DNA of 29,045 nucleotides from positions 1 to 29,045 of the forward strand of contig QXVZ01032429.1 in assembly GCA_008931825.1 (NCBI GenBank). Reading direction: 5' to 3'. A program made the translations under genes and the position numbers. Source of the DNA: Phallusia fumigata (lineage: Eukaryota; Chordata; Ascidiacea; Phlebobranchia; Ascidiidae). The notes beneath the pieces are model-generated. The model searched no databases. It was not told where the DNA came from and saw only the letters and a list, made by a program, of their open reading frames with translations. Every line of letters begins with the position of its first letter. Position 1 is the stretch's first letter. Shown piece after piece: positions 1-10,100 of this stretch.

Positions 1-340
1 TCAAAGGGTTTGTGTTTGGAATCCCTTTGTCAAAAGGGCTTCATAGGAATTCGTTTTTACAAAATTATCTTCATAAATGTAACAAATCTGATAATAAATG
101 TACAAGAGAAGCTGTTATGCATCAGTTACCTGAAGGAAGACACAAAAACAGTTACAGTCCTAAATTTCAAGGGGTTGTTGGATGCAATTTTAGTGCTTTT
201 TAAGAATTGATTGTTGAAACGATTGCATTATCAAGTTTTACTTTGTACCGGTTCTGATGTCTGAGTTTGTGCTTTCAAATTTACAGTTCCATAACTGCTT
301 CTGTTACATCTCTAATTACACTGGTCAGAGATTGTCATAC
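1..340 (-). other. Intron and possible 3' part of the LRR gene
   Basis: No further LRR exon can be read here. There is a good acceptor-like tract on the minus strand at about 130-150, but the frame after it gives only four codons before a stop, and they do not match an LRR. The next real exon most likely lies outside the window. Confidence 0.5.
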
Positions 341-695
341 CTCCAACTGTGGTAGCGAGCACAAACTAAATGGGAACTCAACGAAGCGATTGTTCTCCAA
401 GTAAATCTCCTTTAGGCGTCGTAACCGGTCCATTTCAGGTGGTAAGGTCCTTAGTTGGTTATTTGATAATCCCAGAAGCTTCAAGTGAGGCATTGTTCGA
501 CAGAAGTCGTCTGGAAACTGCTTTAATCCGACGCTGTACAGTCTCATGTCAGTAAGGTAAACCAGTCGCGAGAGTGTGCTGACGGGAAGCTGAAAGCCAA
601 TCGGATTTTCGCTCAGGTCAATTGATCGCAGTGTGGTCAGCCGCGAGACGGCGCCATTGAGCTCTTCTAGGTTATTCGAGTTGAGATAAAGGACC
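341..695 (-). CDS. LRR gene, exon with LRR 3-7
   Basis: The 355-nt exon encodes five LRRs, including VLYLNSNNLEEL and LKLLGLSNNQLRTLPPEM. The acceptor is gtacacag at 696-703 and the donor is TTGGAG followed by GTATGA at 335-340. It ends in phase 0 in the middle of the repeat array, so the gene continues to the left. Confidence 0.87.
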
Positions 696-2224
696 CTGTG
701 TACAAACAAAGCCGTTGTCGCAAGATTAAGCTCGGATTTGGGAACTATTGTGGTGTTGTTATTTCTGCAGCTTTTGGTCTCCAGCAGTTTTGACAACAAA
801 CTCCTCGTCACATACCGCTTTTTGTTTTCATTGTTCAAATTATTTTCCCTGTTTATAGACCACATCTCCGTAAAAAGCAAGGTTGTCTTTGGGAAACATT
901 ATTGACAAATACCATAAACATTATGGTTTAATAATATTTTATACAAAGCTTTGCAGCGAAACAAAGGCAACTGTAACTAAACCAGCGGTTAGCGGTGCCT
1001 GTCATTGACATCCAAACACGAGATGCTTGCACTAGTGATACGTGATCGACACTTTTGTGCTTACTTTAGGTTGCGCAAGTCTTCTATTGCGTCGGGAATG
1101 GATTTAAGGTTGTTCTTCTCCAAATGGAGTTCCTCAACTTCGTAGAAGTCAAACAGTTCCTCCGGAATCTCTGTAAGATTCTTTGATCCCAAGTCAATGA
1201 ACCTGTAAGGTCCAAATAACCGTACTGTAGGGTTGACAGACATAACACATGCCCAAGTGGTTAGCGCGACTGCCTTGTGCCGGAATTCCCAACTAGGGAC
1301 AATTTTGTGATAAATATTAGAGTCTAAAAAGTTTATCGATTGTCATATCTTAGTTCTCTTCCTAATATCCTGTAATAAACATACTATTTGCAAACTAATT
1401 CTCCGGTGGGGAGATTCTTGCTGTGAATATCGTTTAAAGGCCTCAATGAAATACCAAAGGTTGAGAACCAATGATCTGAACCTTGATGTTCAGCGATTTG
1501 TGCACAAAACACCCGCGACTAGCACTTTTGTCACTTACTATTGCCAGGATGTTCATGCAGACTTAGCAAGACACCTAGTGCGTACCTTTTTCTCGGCCGT
1601 GTGACTTTTTCAGCAGTGGGAAGACATTCGGCTTTGTCAGGCAGCTCAAGTATTTCCTTGAGCAGTTTCAATTTGACGACTTGCGTTGGCCGGGCGTTCT
1701 GTCTCGCATCTTCCTGTAGTCTGGAGGTCGCAGATTGATGAAAGATGTTAGAGTCGTTGGGATGAACCGGCACCTACAAGGAGTACTGTTATTTGGTTAC
1801 AATTTCTAGATCGATACCCGCTTGTTTGTCATTTGCTAAAAAACCGACAGAAGCGTATAATTACAAAACCTCCACCCAGACTGCCAACAACCAACAATTA
1901 CTCTCAAAGAAGTGACAATACTTTAGCCACAACTCCGGTAGCAATCACATTTAACAACGTTGGTCTGTTTTGTTTGAAAACCAGGCAGTTGCCTATTGCT
2001 AAGCCTGCCAACACACTATATTTTCTTTCAAAGAAGCTCCCCAACTTTTTCAAAAACATGTATTTGTGAAACTTGCCTGTTTCAAGGATCCGCCATGTTC
2101 ACCTGTTTTGGCAATCTCATCACTTCGTCTGTTGTCAGGTTCACTGCGTTCTGCAGTTTCCAGTACAAGGCTCTTGTCATTGGTAGCAGTTGTCGTAGAA
2201 AGAGCCCCTCTCTCATCCGTTAAT
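341..2224 (-). CDS. Leucine-rich-repeat protein, partial gene
   Basis: Four exons join in phase on the minus strand: 2077-2224, 1586-1773, 1065-1202 and 341-695. The visible product is about 276 residues. It starts with a polar Ser/Thr/Asp-rich stretch, continues through a helical-looking basic segment around KLKLLKEILELPDK, and then carries seven LRRs of about 23 residues with the pattern LxxLxLxxNxLxxIPxxI. LRRs of this class form curved protein-binding scaffolds. No signal peptide or membrane segment is visible, so an intracellular role is likely. The first exon with the ATG was not found. The last visible exon ends at a donor directly after an LRR-type LPQLE, so more repeats should lie beyond the left edge. 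Repeat spacing resembles the LRRC10/LRRC2-like family, but I cannot name an orthologue. Confidence 0.82.
1065..1202 (-). CDS. LRR gene, exon with LRR 1-2
   Basis: The 138-nt exon encodes two LRRs, starting FIDLGSKNLTEIPEELFDFY. Acceptor ttacag and donor AAA followed by GTAAGC give phase 2 at both ends, so the exon is exactly 46 codons, or two 23-residue repeats. Confidence 0.85.
1586..1773 (-). CDS. LRR gene, pre-repeat exon
   Basis: The 188-nt exon reads VPVHPNDSNIFHQ and ends VTRPRKR across the junction in phase 2. The acceptor is tgtag at 1774-1778 and the donor is AAAAAG followed by GTACGC. It encodes the segment just ahead of the first LRR and is rich in Lys and Leu. Confidence 0.68.
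2077..2224 (-). CDS. LRR gene, upstream exon
   Basis: This exon encodes 49 residues starting LTDERGALST and ending GGSLKQ, with no methionine in frame, so an upstream exon must supply the start. The acceptor is ttttag at 2225-2230. The donor is the non-canonical GC type, CAG followed by GCAAGT. The frame is polar and hydrophilic and joins in phase 0 to the next exon. Family homology is not visible here, so this exon rests on open frame and splice phase. Confidence 0.6.
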
Positions 2225-2259
2225 CTAAAAGTAGTGTTTGCCACTTCAACAAACGTATG

Positions 2260-2330
2260 CCAGCCTCAGTTGCGGAATACAACTTTATGAAGACGTAAGG
2301 TTTAGGGTTGGAATCCCAGCTCTGTCACTT
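2260..2330 (+). repeat. tRNA-like SINE head (candidate)
   Basis: An A-box-like sequence, agcctcagttgcgg, at about 2262-2275 is followed about 30 nt later by a B-box-like ggttggaatcc at 2306-2316 and then cagctctgtcactt. This order and spacing resemble the RNA polymerase III promoter of tRNA-derived SINEs. No cloverleaf can be folded with confidence, so it is not called a tRNA gene. Confidence 0.35.
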
Positions 2331-2476
2331 GCGTTTACTAAAGAAACAACTTGTACACATTGCCCCAACCCAAGATGATCAAAAACCCTAAACTACAAAA
2401 GGTTCGTCTTCAAAAACTATGTTCAAAAAAGCAAGTTAACAATGTCCAAGCAAAACTACAATAGCCTAGAAGGTAT

Positions 2477-2681
2477 TTTTCGCCCTCATTGAAGCCAAGA
2501 AACAGCCGACATCGTATCAACAAAATCATCCTACTGTTCCAGTTACCTAGTTTTCCAAACCGTTTCCCTTATTTTTCCNTTTTCGCCCTCATTGAAGCCA
2601 AGAAACAGCCGACATCGTATCAACAAAATCATCCTACTGTTCCAGTTACCTAGTTTTCCAAACCGTTTCCCTTATTTTTCC
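2477..2681. repeat. N-joined perfect direct duplication, 102 bp
   Basis: Positions 2477-2578 and 2580-2681 appear identical by eye, with a single N at 2579 between them. Perfect identity and the one-base placeholder indicate two overlapping contig ends placed side by side without merging. It should not be read as a biological tandem repeat. Confidence 0.85.
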
Positions 2682-4469
2682 TTCCTTCTGATCTTCAAAA
2701 CGGACCTTTCTTTCCTCCAGGGTCCGATCTCTAACTTTCATTCGGTACGAGGTTACTAATTCTGTCATTGGCCTGTTACTAACTGGGGCAGTAAAAAATG
2801 CCCTAAACTAGCCGAGGCAAAGCGCCCCGCAAGAACGTTGAACTACTTTGTCGCCATGCTTGGAGTTTTACACCAAGTTTTCTGCCGTATTTCTGCGTAT
2901 AAGCCAAGCGTTTGTGACGTTACAGTATCGTTTATGTCAAACAAACAAGAACACAATTTAATGCTTTTGGGTACTCTGCCAAATCTTAATGCTCAATGCT
3001 GATGGAAACTTGCAGGATAATGAATACACCCCGTCTACGAACAAAACACTTTGCACAATGCCGCTTAGCTTTGTCCTAGATTTAAGTCTTCCGCTTTTGG
3101 CGCTCAGCCACAATGGGAAACGATACACAAACTGGCATTTGCGACCGCTTTTTGTGTCGTGTGCCTGTTGACATACGTGGCCCTAGCCATTGTTTGCCCA
3201 CTAAGCCTTTTCTGAGTAAAGAATTCTTTTCATATTACCTGACTAAAAGGTTTTTTAGCTGGTGGGCCTCTGGCAATGGGAATATTCTGTTTACCAGTGC
3301 CTGCCTAGCAACGCCAACATTACTGCTGCTGGTGTAAGTCTGGCTGAATTTGTTTATCCCTGGTGATGTGCGTTTCAAATCTCAAGTGGAAAACAAACAT
3401 TTGAAATTATTTGTCCAACGTCGCCTACTACTGCTGCTGTACATTTTTTTGCCTCGCACTGCGAGTTAAAGCGATTACTTAACTGCCTCTGTCATTCAGT
3501 GTTCTTGTTGGCTTTTAATTGTTAGCCTTAAAACTCTGTTAGTCTAAAACACATAGTTTTTTTTGTAGAAGCTATGTCAGAAAACTCATGGAAAAATGTT
3601 GTAGGTTTTTAGGGGCCTAAAAGGGCTTCAAAATGTCCCTAATTATCGTTGTGTTCGTATCTTGTCTACTTCTTGTATACTACTAGTGTGTTTTCCCGAA
3701 TCTGGATACCAATTAGTACCGCCCAGCGTTTGTAAAATCGTCCACCAATTGTGGTTGTAATGGTGTATGTACTGCCGCAAGTGGCAACGTTCAGGAAGAA
3801 ATGCAGAATATGCCAAACCCCCTTGTGGGATTGGGAAAATCATTCTGGTGTAAATTGTCTTTGTTGGTCATGGGTTTGACCAGTACACTGGATCTATTTA
3901 ACCTCGTTTGTTTTCATGATGCTTGGCCACAGGGAAAACAGACGCTTAAAAACTTAGATAAAACTCTAATGAACGCATGCCAATAAACATTACCTGAAGA
4001 TAAAATGTCTATTCTTCAGTATAAACCAATTCGGCTTCACAACAAACAAGCAGCAATTACCTTATTGTCTCGACCATTGTTTCCACGTGTTCCACTCTTA
4101 TTCGATTTCAAAGCACCTTAGGTGTTCAATTGTGGAAGTGACACAGATACCTTGGTATGAACTGTGGAACAGGTGTTTATGGGAAAATACATGCCGCCCT
4201 GTGGGTAAAATTCGTTGACAGACAATACGGGCTTGCTGTGAATGGAATAAAATTCTATTAAAAACATTAAGAAACTGTTCGATAATTCATTCAGCTAGCT
4301 GCAGAATGGAACGTTCTCTACCAAAGTCACCTGCCTAAAACTTGTGCCTCAACGCCTTACAAATCTTGTTTTTGAAGGGGTAAAGTTGAATTGGGGTCCT
4401 TACTAACGCAAGCATAAACATAAACAATTTTATGGCGCAATTTATAAACACAAGAGTGACGGTTTTGTC

Positions 4470-4890
4470 GGCAAAAGGTAATTTCCTTCGGAGGTATTTC
4501 CTGCGCAAAGTCCATCGTTGCCAAAAAAACAGTTGGTCGGAATGTTGTCCTCAACTGAACCTGAATTTTGATACCTGACTATAACTATATCTGTCGTCCA
4601 AAGCTATACAGTACAATACAGAACCGATAAATTATGAGCAACTACTAAATTTCATCATTCCTAATGGTGCAGACAGACCTCCCCAAAACGGAGTTACTGC
4701 TAAGGAAGCAATTGGCCGGAACGCTGTCCACAACTTTCATTTAATAAACCCATGCACTTTACGTAGTTTTGATGGTTCCCTGACGCAGAGTGATTGACTA
4801 TATCTGTCGCTACTAAGCTTCTATATTTCAACTGCTGAATTGACCTAACTCTGCACACAGACCTCGCCAAAGCCGAGTTAAGTTTCAACT
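4470..4890. repeat. Diverged tandem duplication, period about 175 bp
   Basis: Sequence around 4527-4690 resembles 4706-4880. Corresponding blocks are cagttggtcggaatgttgtc with caattggccggaacgctgtc, then ctatatctgtcg in both, then cagacctccccaaaacgg with cagacctcgccaaagccg. The copies differ by substitutions and small indels, so the duplication is old. No coding potential is evident. Confidence 0.5.
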
Positions 4891-5173
4891 GGTCCATGGG
4901 AAAACAACCACAATGGTTGAGTTTCGAACATCACATACCAACGCAAAGCGTCTCAAGGGCCTCACCGCTTCGCAACTCGACTAGCAAGCTTCTCACGACT
5001 GAATATGCTTGATTGATTGTGCGGCTAAACATTTAGTTCTTGGGACACGCAGACAACACGGATACAGTAACTTGAGTCAAAAAACGGAATCATAAACCCC
5101 TTTAACTAAAAAAATACCATATTTATTTACTCTGCTGTTGCAACAAAACGTCGAATCGGTTAGCAATATCCCT

Positions 5174-5470
5174 AATTTGACGCCTTGCTACGAAAACAAT
5201 ACAGAAACACTTTTCGAACCAACAAAACTGCTTTGATTGAGCCAATCTGAAGCGCTACAAACCGACGTATCGGTGAAAAAGTGGCTTCGGTTTATACAGT
5301 CTCAAAACCTCACCAAACTTATCCCAAATATGACAAGACCGTGCTACAAAAACAGTACACCAACACTTTTCAAACCCTGAAAAATCGCTTTTATCAAACC
5401 TATCTGAAGCGCTGCTGCAAACCAAAGTATTGGTGAACAAGTAGCTACGGTACACACTACCTCCTTTCAT
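5174..5470. repeat. Diverged tandem duplication, period 156 bp
   Basis: The block gctacgaaaacaatacag at 5187 returns as gctacaaaaacagtacac at 5343. The following segments also match imperfectly, through tctgaagcgct and a cgtatcggtgaa / agtattggtgaa pair. Two copies are seen. It is non-coding as far as I can tell and may be a decayed mobile element. Confidence 0.6.
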
Positions 5471-5520
5471 TAAACCGCAACGAACTTTTCCACTCCCTAC
5501 CTCTTACCGAACGTCTATCA

Positions 5521-5805
5521 ATGTCATGGATTCGCCTTGGGTCCACATCCACAGTGCGCCTAGTTCAATCCCGAAAAAGCCTTTCGTATTTACCTTTGCG
5601 GCCACAATACAGAGGCAACGCATTGTTAAGCGCCTGTGCCGATCGCGACACTCAAAGATTCGCACAATGCCAGGTTGAAATCAATCCCCCTGACGTCATA
5701 ATGAGTGTCACGCGTCCTGTCAAATCAGAAGTGGAATTGAGAATTTGGAGTGACGAGTTGGAAATAGGACAGACCTTTCTTGCTCGCGAATTCAAGGTCA
5801 AATGA
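5521..5805 (+). other. Unassigned ORF of 94 codons
   Basis: An ATG-initiated frame starting MSWIRLGSTSTVRL and ending LAREFKVK lies in a patch visibly richer in G+C than its surroundings. It matches no family I recognise, has no signal peptide or transmembrane segment, and no splice partner was identified. A perfect CRE octamer TGACGTCA lies inside it at about 5693-5700, so the patch could instead be regulatory DNA or a fragment of a mobile element. Chance is a real alternative. Confidence 0.2.
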
Positions 5806-6902
5806 AGCGGAATTTGTTGCATTTAAAAATTCATTAACAAATATTTCGTCTTGTATTGACTGACACGTGGACTTACAATAGACTACGTGTTAAGTAGCTA
5901 TTTGAATGAGTCGTATACCCAGCAACATTATATTTTTCAAAGTTTTTGCCTTAATTTACAGCCTTCTTACACTTGGCAACCTTTTTAACGCTGTTTCAGG
6001 TTGCGACTTTCCTTTATCAAAGTATTCCAGTCCTTTTGTTGTCAAAGTATCCATCCTTAATCTAAATTCGAAAACCCTTTTGAAGGATGACTCAGCACGC
6101 GAACAGTGACTTGGCGTTTATTGTTTAGGTACCAACGACAGGCTGAGTGTTAACACAGGCCTGCATGAAGTACATGGAAACATCACAGTATACAAAGTGT
6201 AATTGGTAAAACACGAAACATAATAATAACGCGACCCGAAAAAGGTTTCGCCTTTTTATCTTCAGTAAAAAACACGACTCGGACATAGAAAACATATAGA
6301 TCTATGATATTTCATTTGTTGCAAAAATAAACGCACTTTAGAAAAGGATCGCATGTATAAAGATTAAATTAGGCATTATTTCCTATGAGTTGGGGATTGG
6401 TAAACGGTTTTTATAAATATGGTTTGTTTTACGCTATGCGCCAATACTTTGATGCTAATATATATCAATAAATATTTCAATAAACTTATCTGGTAGAGAG
6501 TGGATAGGCAAATTGGAAGGAATGCATGAAACACACACAAAAACACCAGAGTGAAAAACAAAACACAAAAATCTTGAAGCACACATAAATAAATAGAGTT
6601 TTTAGCTGGCCTATGTACAAAAAGCCTGTTTTCTGCGCAACCCTTACCTCGAATATGGCTTAGCAAGCAAGACTGGGCTTCAGTGTTTCTTAAACGAAAA
6701 AGGCACCAACATTTCCAGTGTTTCCAAAAAAGAAAAAGACAAGGCTTTGTCCGTGAGGCCACATAAAAACCTTTCGCGAGAGGCAAAACAAAATTGCACC
6801 GGTGCCTTAAAGCGAATCGCCAATTCCCTATGCGCAGAATGTTTAGTCTAGCGCCATCAAGCGACCAAAACTCACACGGATGGCACGCCGCACGGGGCCG
6901 CG

Positions 6903-7174
6903 CTAGTACAAGTCCATTACCCCGCTACTGCTCTTCTTCTTTTTGGGCTTTTTTGACTTGGAAAGTGAAGAAAGTGCTTCGAGCTTATGGGGTCGTCGCA
7001 CCAGGTCGTCTAGACCGGGGTAGGAGGCCCCAGGGGCCATGGTGGGGACGTTGGAGGCCGACAAGGGGTGATGGTGGGAACCCCCAACAGGGGAATAACA
7101 CTCCCCGTTCTGAGAGAAGCCGTTCGATGAGGATGACGACATAGCGCCACTTGGACTGTTGTTATGAAAACGAC
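6903..7174 (-). CDS. KIF17: KIF17 exon 22, C-terminus and stop
   Basis: 89 residues and TAG. A Ser/Gly/His-rich stretch leads to [18 protein letters not shown] at residues 974-991. The lysine cluster is placed like the C-terminal nuclear/ciliary localisation signal of vertebrate KIF17. Acceptor aaacag at 7175-7180. Confidence 0.93.
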
Positions 7175-10100
7175 CTGTTTGGAAAATAGGCAGAGATGTG
7201 ATCAATTAGATGCCAAAATGCATAAAGATCTGATTAATTTTTAAAGCAAATATTTAATTGGTCGGCTTCTAGTATTCCATATACTGACATCTGTATCTCA
7301 GCTTACATCCTAACCCATGTCTAAACCCAAAATAGGATCATTTCAAACATTCTGTCTTAGTGAAATAATAACCGACTCAAATCGGTTCCACCACAGTTTA
7401 CAATAAACTAATTTTTTGCTTACTTCGTAGCGTGCCGTCTGAATGGGATGAAGATATAATTTGCTTTACTTGTCGTTTCGGCATGAAGTAAGAAGAAGCA
7501 ATCTGCTCGTTTCGACTGTTGTTTAACTTAGCCAAGTATTTGTCTTCGTCGCTTCGCTGCAACAGAAAAAAAGTTTGTTAAATACCAAAAAACACGATAT
7601 TTCCCACAAGAATGAACAGTTAACGGGTTAGGGCCGATATTCCGCTGTTTTATTGCCAGGTGCTAGGCTAGGATTTTTTGTACTCCACTTGAGAATGTTT
7701 TTGACGGTTTTAGTGTAGAAACTGTACTTCGAACATTTAAATATGCAGTGCTTCACAACAAAATTCCCTAACGATTCAAAAACTTTCTACATATCTGATG
7801 TCAAAAAAGCTCGTTTTTATAGCAAATTGGCAGCTCGGGTAATCCGAGTGTTTAATGTCACTGTTTTACTACTAGATGCTTGGTTAGGTATTAGGTTTCC
7901 CTTCTTGAGAATGTTTTTACTTTCTTTAAAACTTTTTCCAACAAAACTCGTTACCCAAAACTGATTGACATTCCCATTCTTATAATCGACGTGAAAATGC
8001 AACCAGTATCAAATGCACAACTCCAATCCGTGTCGTATACAGTCTACAATCGGTACTCACCTGCGAGTAACTTTCTGTGGAGCTGGTGGACTGGGGCGGG
8101 GAATACCCCACCCGATCGGCGTACCCACCCCTCACCCCATTCTGGGGGCCTGGAAATAAAAGATACCCGGTTTTTGTGGGGAGGACTGGATTATTTACTA
8201 TTATATCAACAGCTTCGTTGGCCATCCATTGGGCGAATTAACTTTACTCAAAAAGTACCTGGGCTTGGTAACGATGTTTTAACAATGACCAGATCCGGTA
8301 GAATCCACTTCTCCGCGTCTTCGTCGAACTTTGTTTCCGACTTGACGCGATCCAGGTTGCTATAGTTACAGTCCCTTCGGATGGTCGGCTGCAGCTTGCC
8401 TAGTATGCCCTGTCAGAAGGTTAGAGTTAGTGATAGCTCGTGTAATGCTAGGCCCTAACGTCCTTGATGAAACATTATAAAGTATACTAGATTCAAGAAA
8501 GTAATTAAAAAAGAGCTCGTATATAGTAAATAAATTATAATGCAAAGGTTTCAACAATCGCTGCTGTCAACATTTTGCATAAAATCGAATAGTTTAAACG
8601 TTTGCATTTACATTGTATTACCCGCTCCCTGGCTGTTATCTTTGGAAGTAAGCTACTTTTTAAGTCCGCGTCTTGTGTCCTAAGTTTTTGTACTTACATT
8701 AAGAAGTTCCAACTCTCGTTCCTGTCGTCTTATCGTAGCGAGGTATTCGCTTCTGTCGCGTTCAAATTCGTAATTCAGATCTTCAACCTCCATCTTTAAA
8801 CCTTCCAACTGCGTGCAATTTAGAAAGGATCATGGTTGAGAAGTTGCCATTTTGTCCGAAATAGTTTTGAGAAGAAATTAAAATCGGTAAACTGGGCTTC
8901 TGTTAGATATCTGTTTTGAGTGTAAGCACTTGCAACAGCACATGCAACCATCTGTTATTTTTACGATTTTAGGCAAAGTAAACCACCACTCTCAAAGCAG
9001 CACATAGAGTCCGTCTTTAGCTTTGATCTGAGATGCTTGCCCCTTAACTTTTCAACCGGTTTAATATTTTTTTGTTTTTCTTACATTTTTGGAAAGACAA
9101 TCATTATCCACAGACAAATCTCTCTGAAAGCTAAGCAGTGTGGTTCGTAAGCATAGACAACTTTCCTTCTGTTGTATGATTTTTAGATAAGTTATGTTTG
9201 AACTCTGATCATCCACAAATAAATCTCATACCTTCTTTTGTTGCTTGCTGATGATCTTGTCCCGGCCTTTCACATCGTCATGTATGCTGTCGTAAACGTC
9301 CAGAATGGTTTCGTCGTCATCCCTTAATGCGGCCTCCGCTAGACGGCGCTTTCGCTCGTCCACGTGTTTTCGCCGGCTCTGACGTCGCTGCTTCGCTTCC
9401 TCGTCACGTGACCTCTCTCCGCCAACCATGTTCTGCTGCAGCATCTGGAGCCTGCCAATCACGTGTTGCTAGTTTTTAAAAAATTTCACGTGGAGAAACG
9501 TGTACCTCGTACATGGGATTCAAAACAGCGGTTCTCAACCTTTTGTATTCCATGCACCCTTTTAGCGAATATTTAAAGCTAAAATATCAGTATATCAAAA
9601 GGAGAAACTGGGCTCTTATAATCGATGATCTTTTTAATAAATTTTATTTTAAACAAAATCTCAGCCGTTGACAACCATTAGATCAATAAATATAACATTT
9701 TTGGTGCTGCACGTTTTATCGAATTTCAGAAACTAAAGTCTCACCTCTTTAGCGCCTCCTCGTGTTGTTTCATGACGTCATCCTCGTTTGATCTTTCGTC
9801 TTCGTCGAGAACAGCGTTGAAAGTTGGTTTTTCACTGGAAGGCTTGCTGCCGATGTACTGAGCAACCTGCTAAAAGAACATTCCGTGACATTGCGTGGAG
9901 AGATTTTAGTGCGTCCTGCATTTTTAACTTCTGTTACCTGGTGTTCTGGGACTTGTTGCAAAGAAACTGTTTCACTCGTCGTTTCGCCGCTCTAAAATGA
10001 ATATAAGTAGGAGTTAAAATCAACTGCACGAAAATTGGCGCATTTTCAGTGCACTTTTGTGCACTGGTGCATGTGAAGATTTGTAATTCTAAAGTCTCAC

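Larger units (their letters stand above)
2225..6902. other. Intergenic interval with old duplications
   Basis: About 4.7 kb between the 5' side of the LRR gene and the 3' end of KIF17. Open frames here are short and show no recognisable domain or convincing splice structure on either strand. The contents I can support are the SINE-like head, the N-joined duplication, two diverged tandem duplications (about 4450-4900 and 5174-5470) and an unassigned ORF at 5521-5805. The first exon of the LRR gene may be hidden here. Confidence 0.5.

Noticed and set aside
130..150. Possible terminal exon of the LRR gene after a good acceptor tract
   Set aside because: The continuing frame would add only VTDA before a stop, which does not continue the LRR pattern expected after LPQLE.
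6376..6786. Minus-strand ORF of 136 codons after the KIF17 stop
   Set aside because: It lies in AT-rich 3' flank, is composed mostly of Leu/Phe/Ile/Cys as expected from AT-rich DNA, and has no recognisable domain or splice support. It probably belongs to the KIF17 3' UTR or flank.
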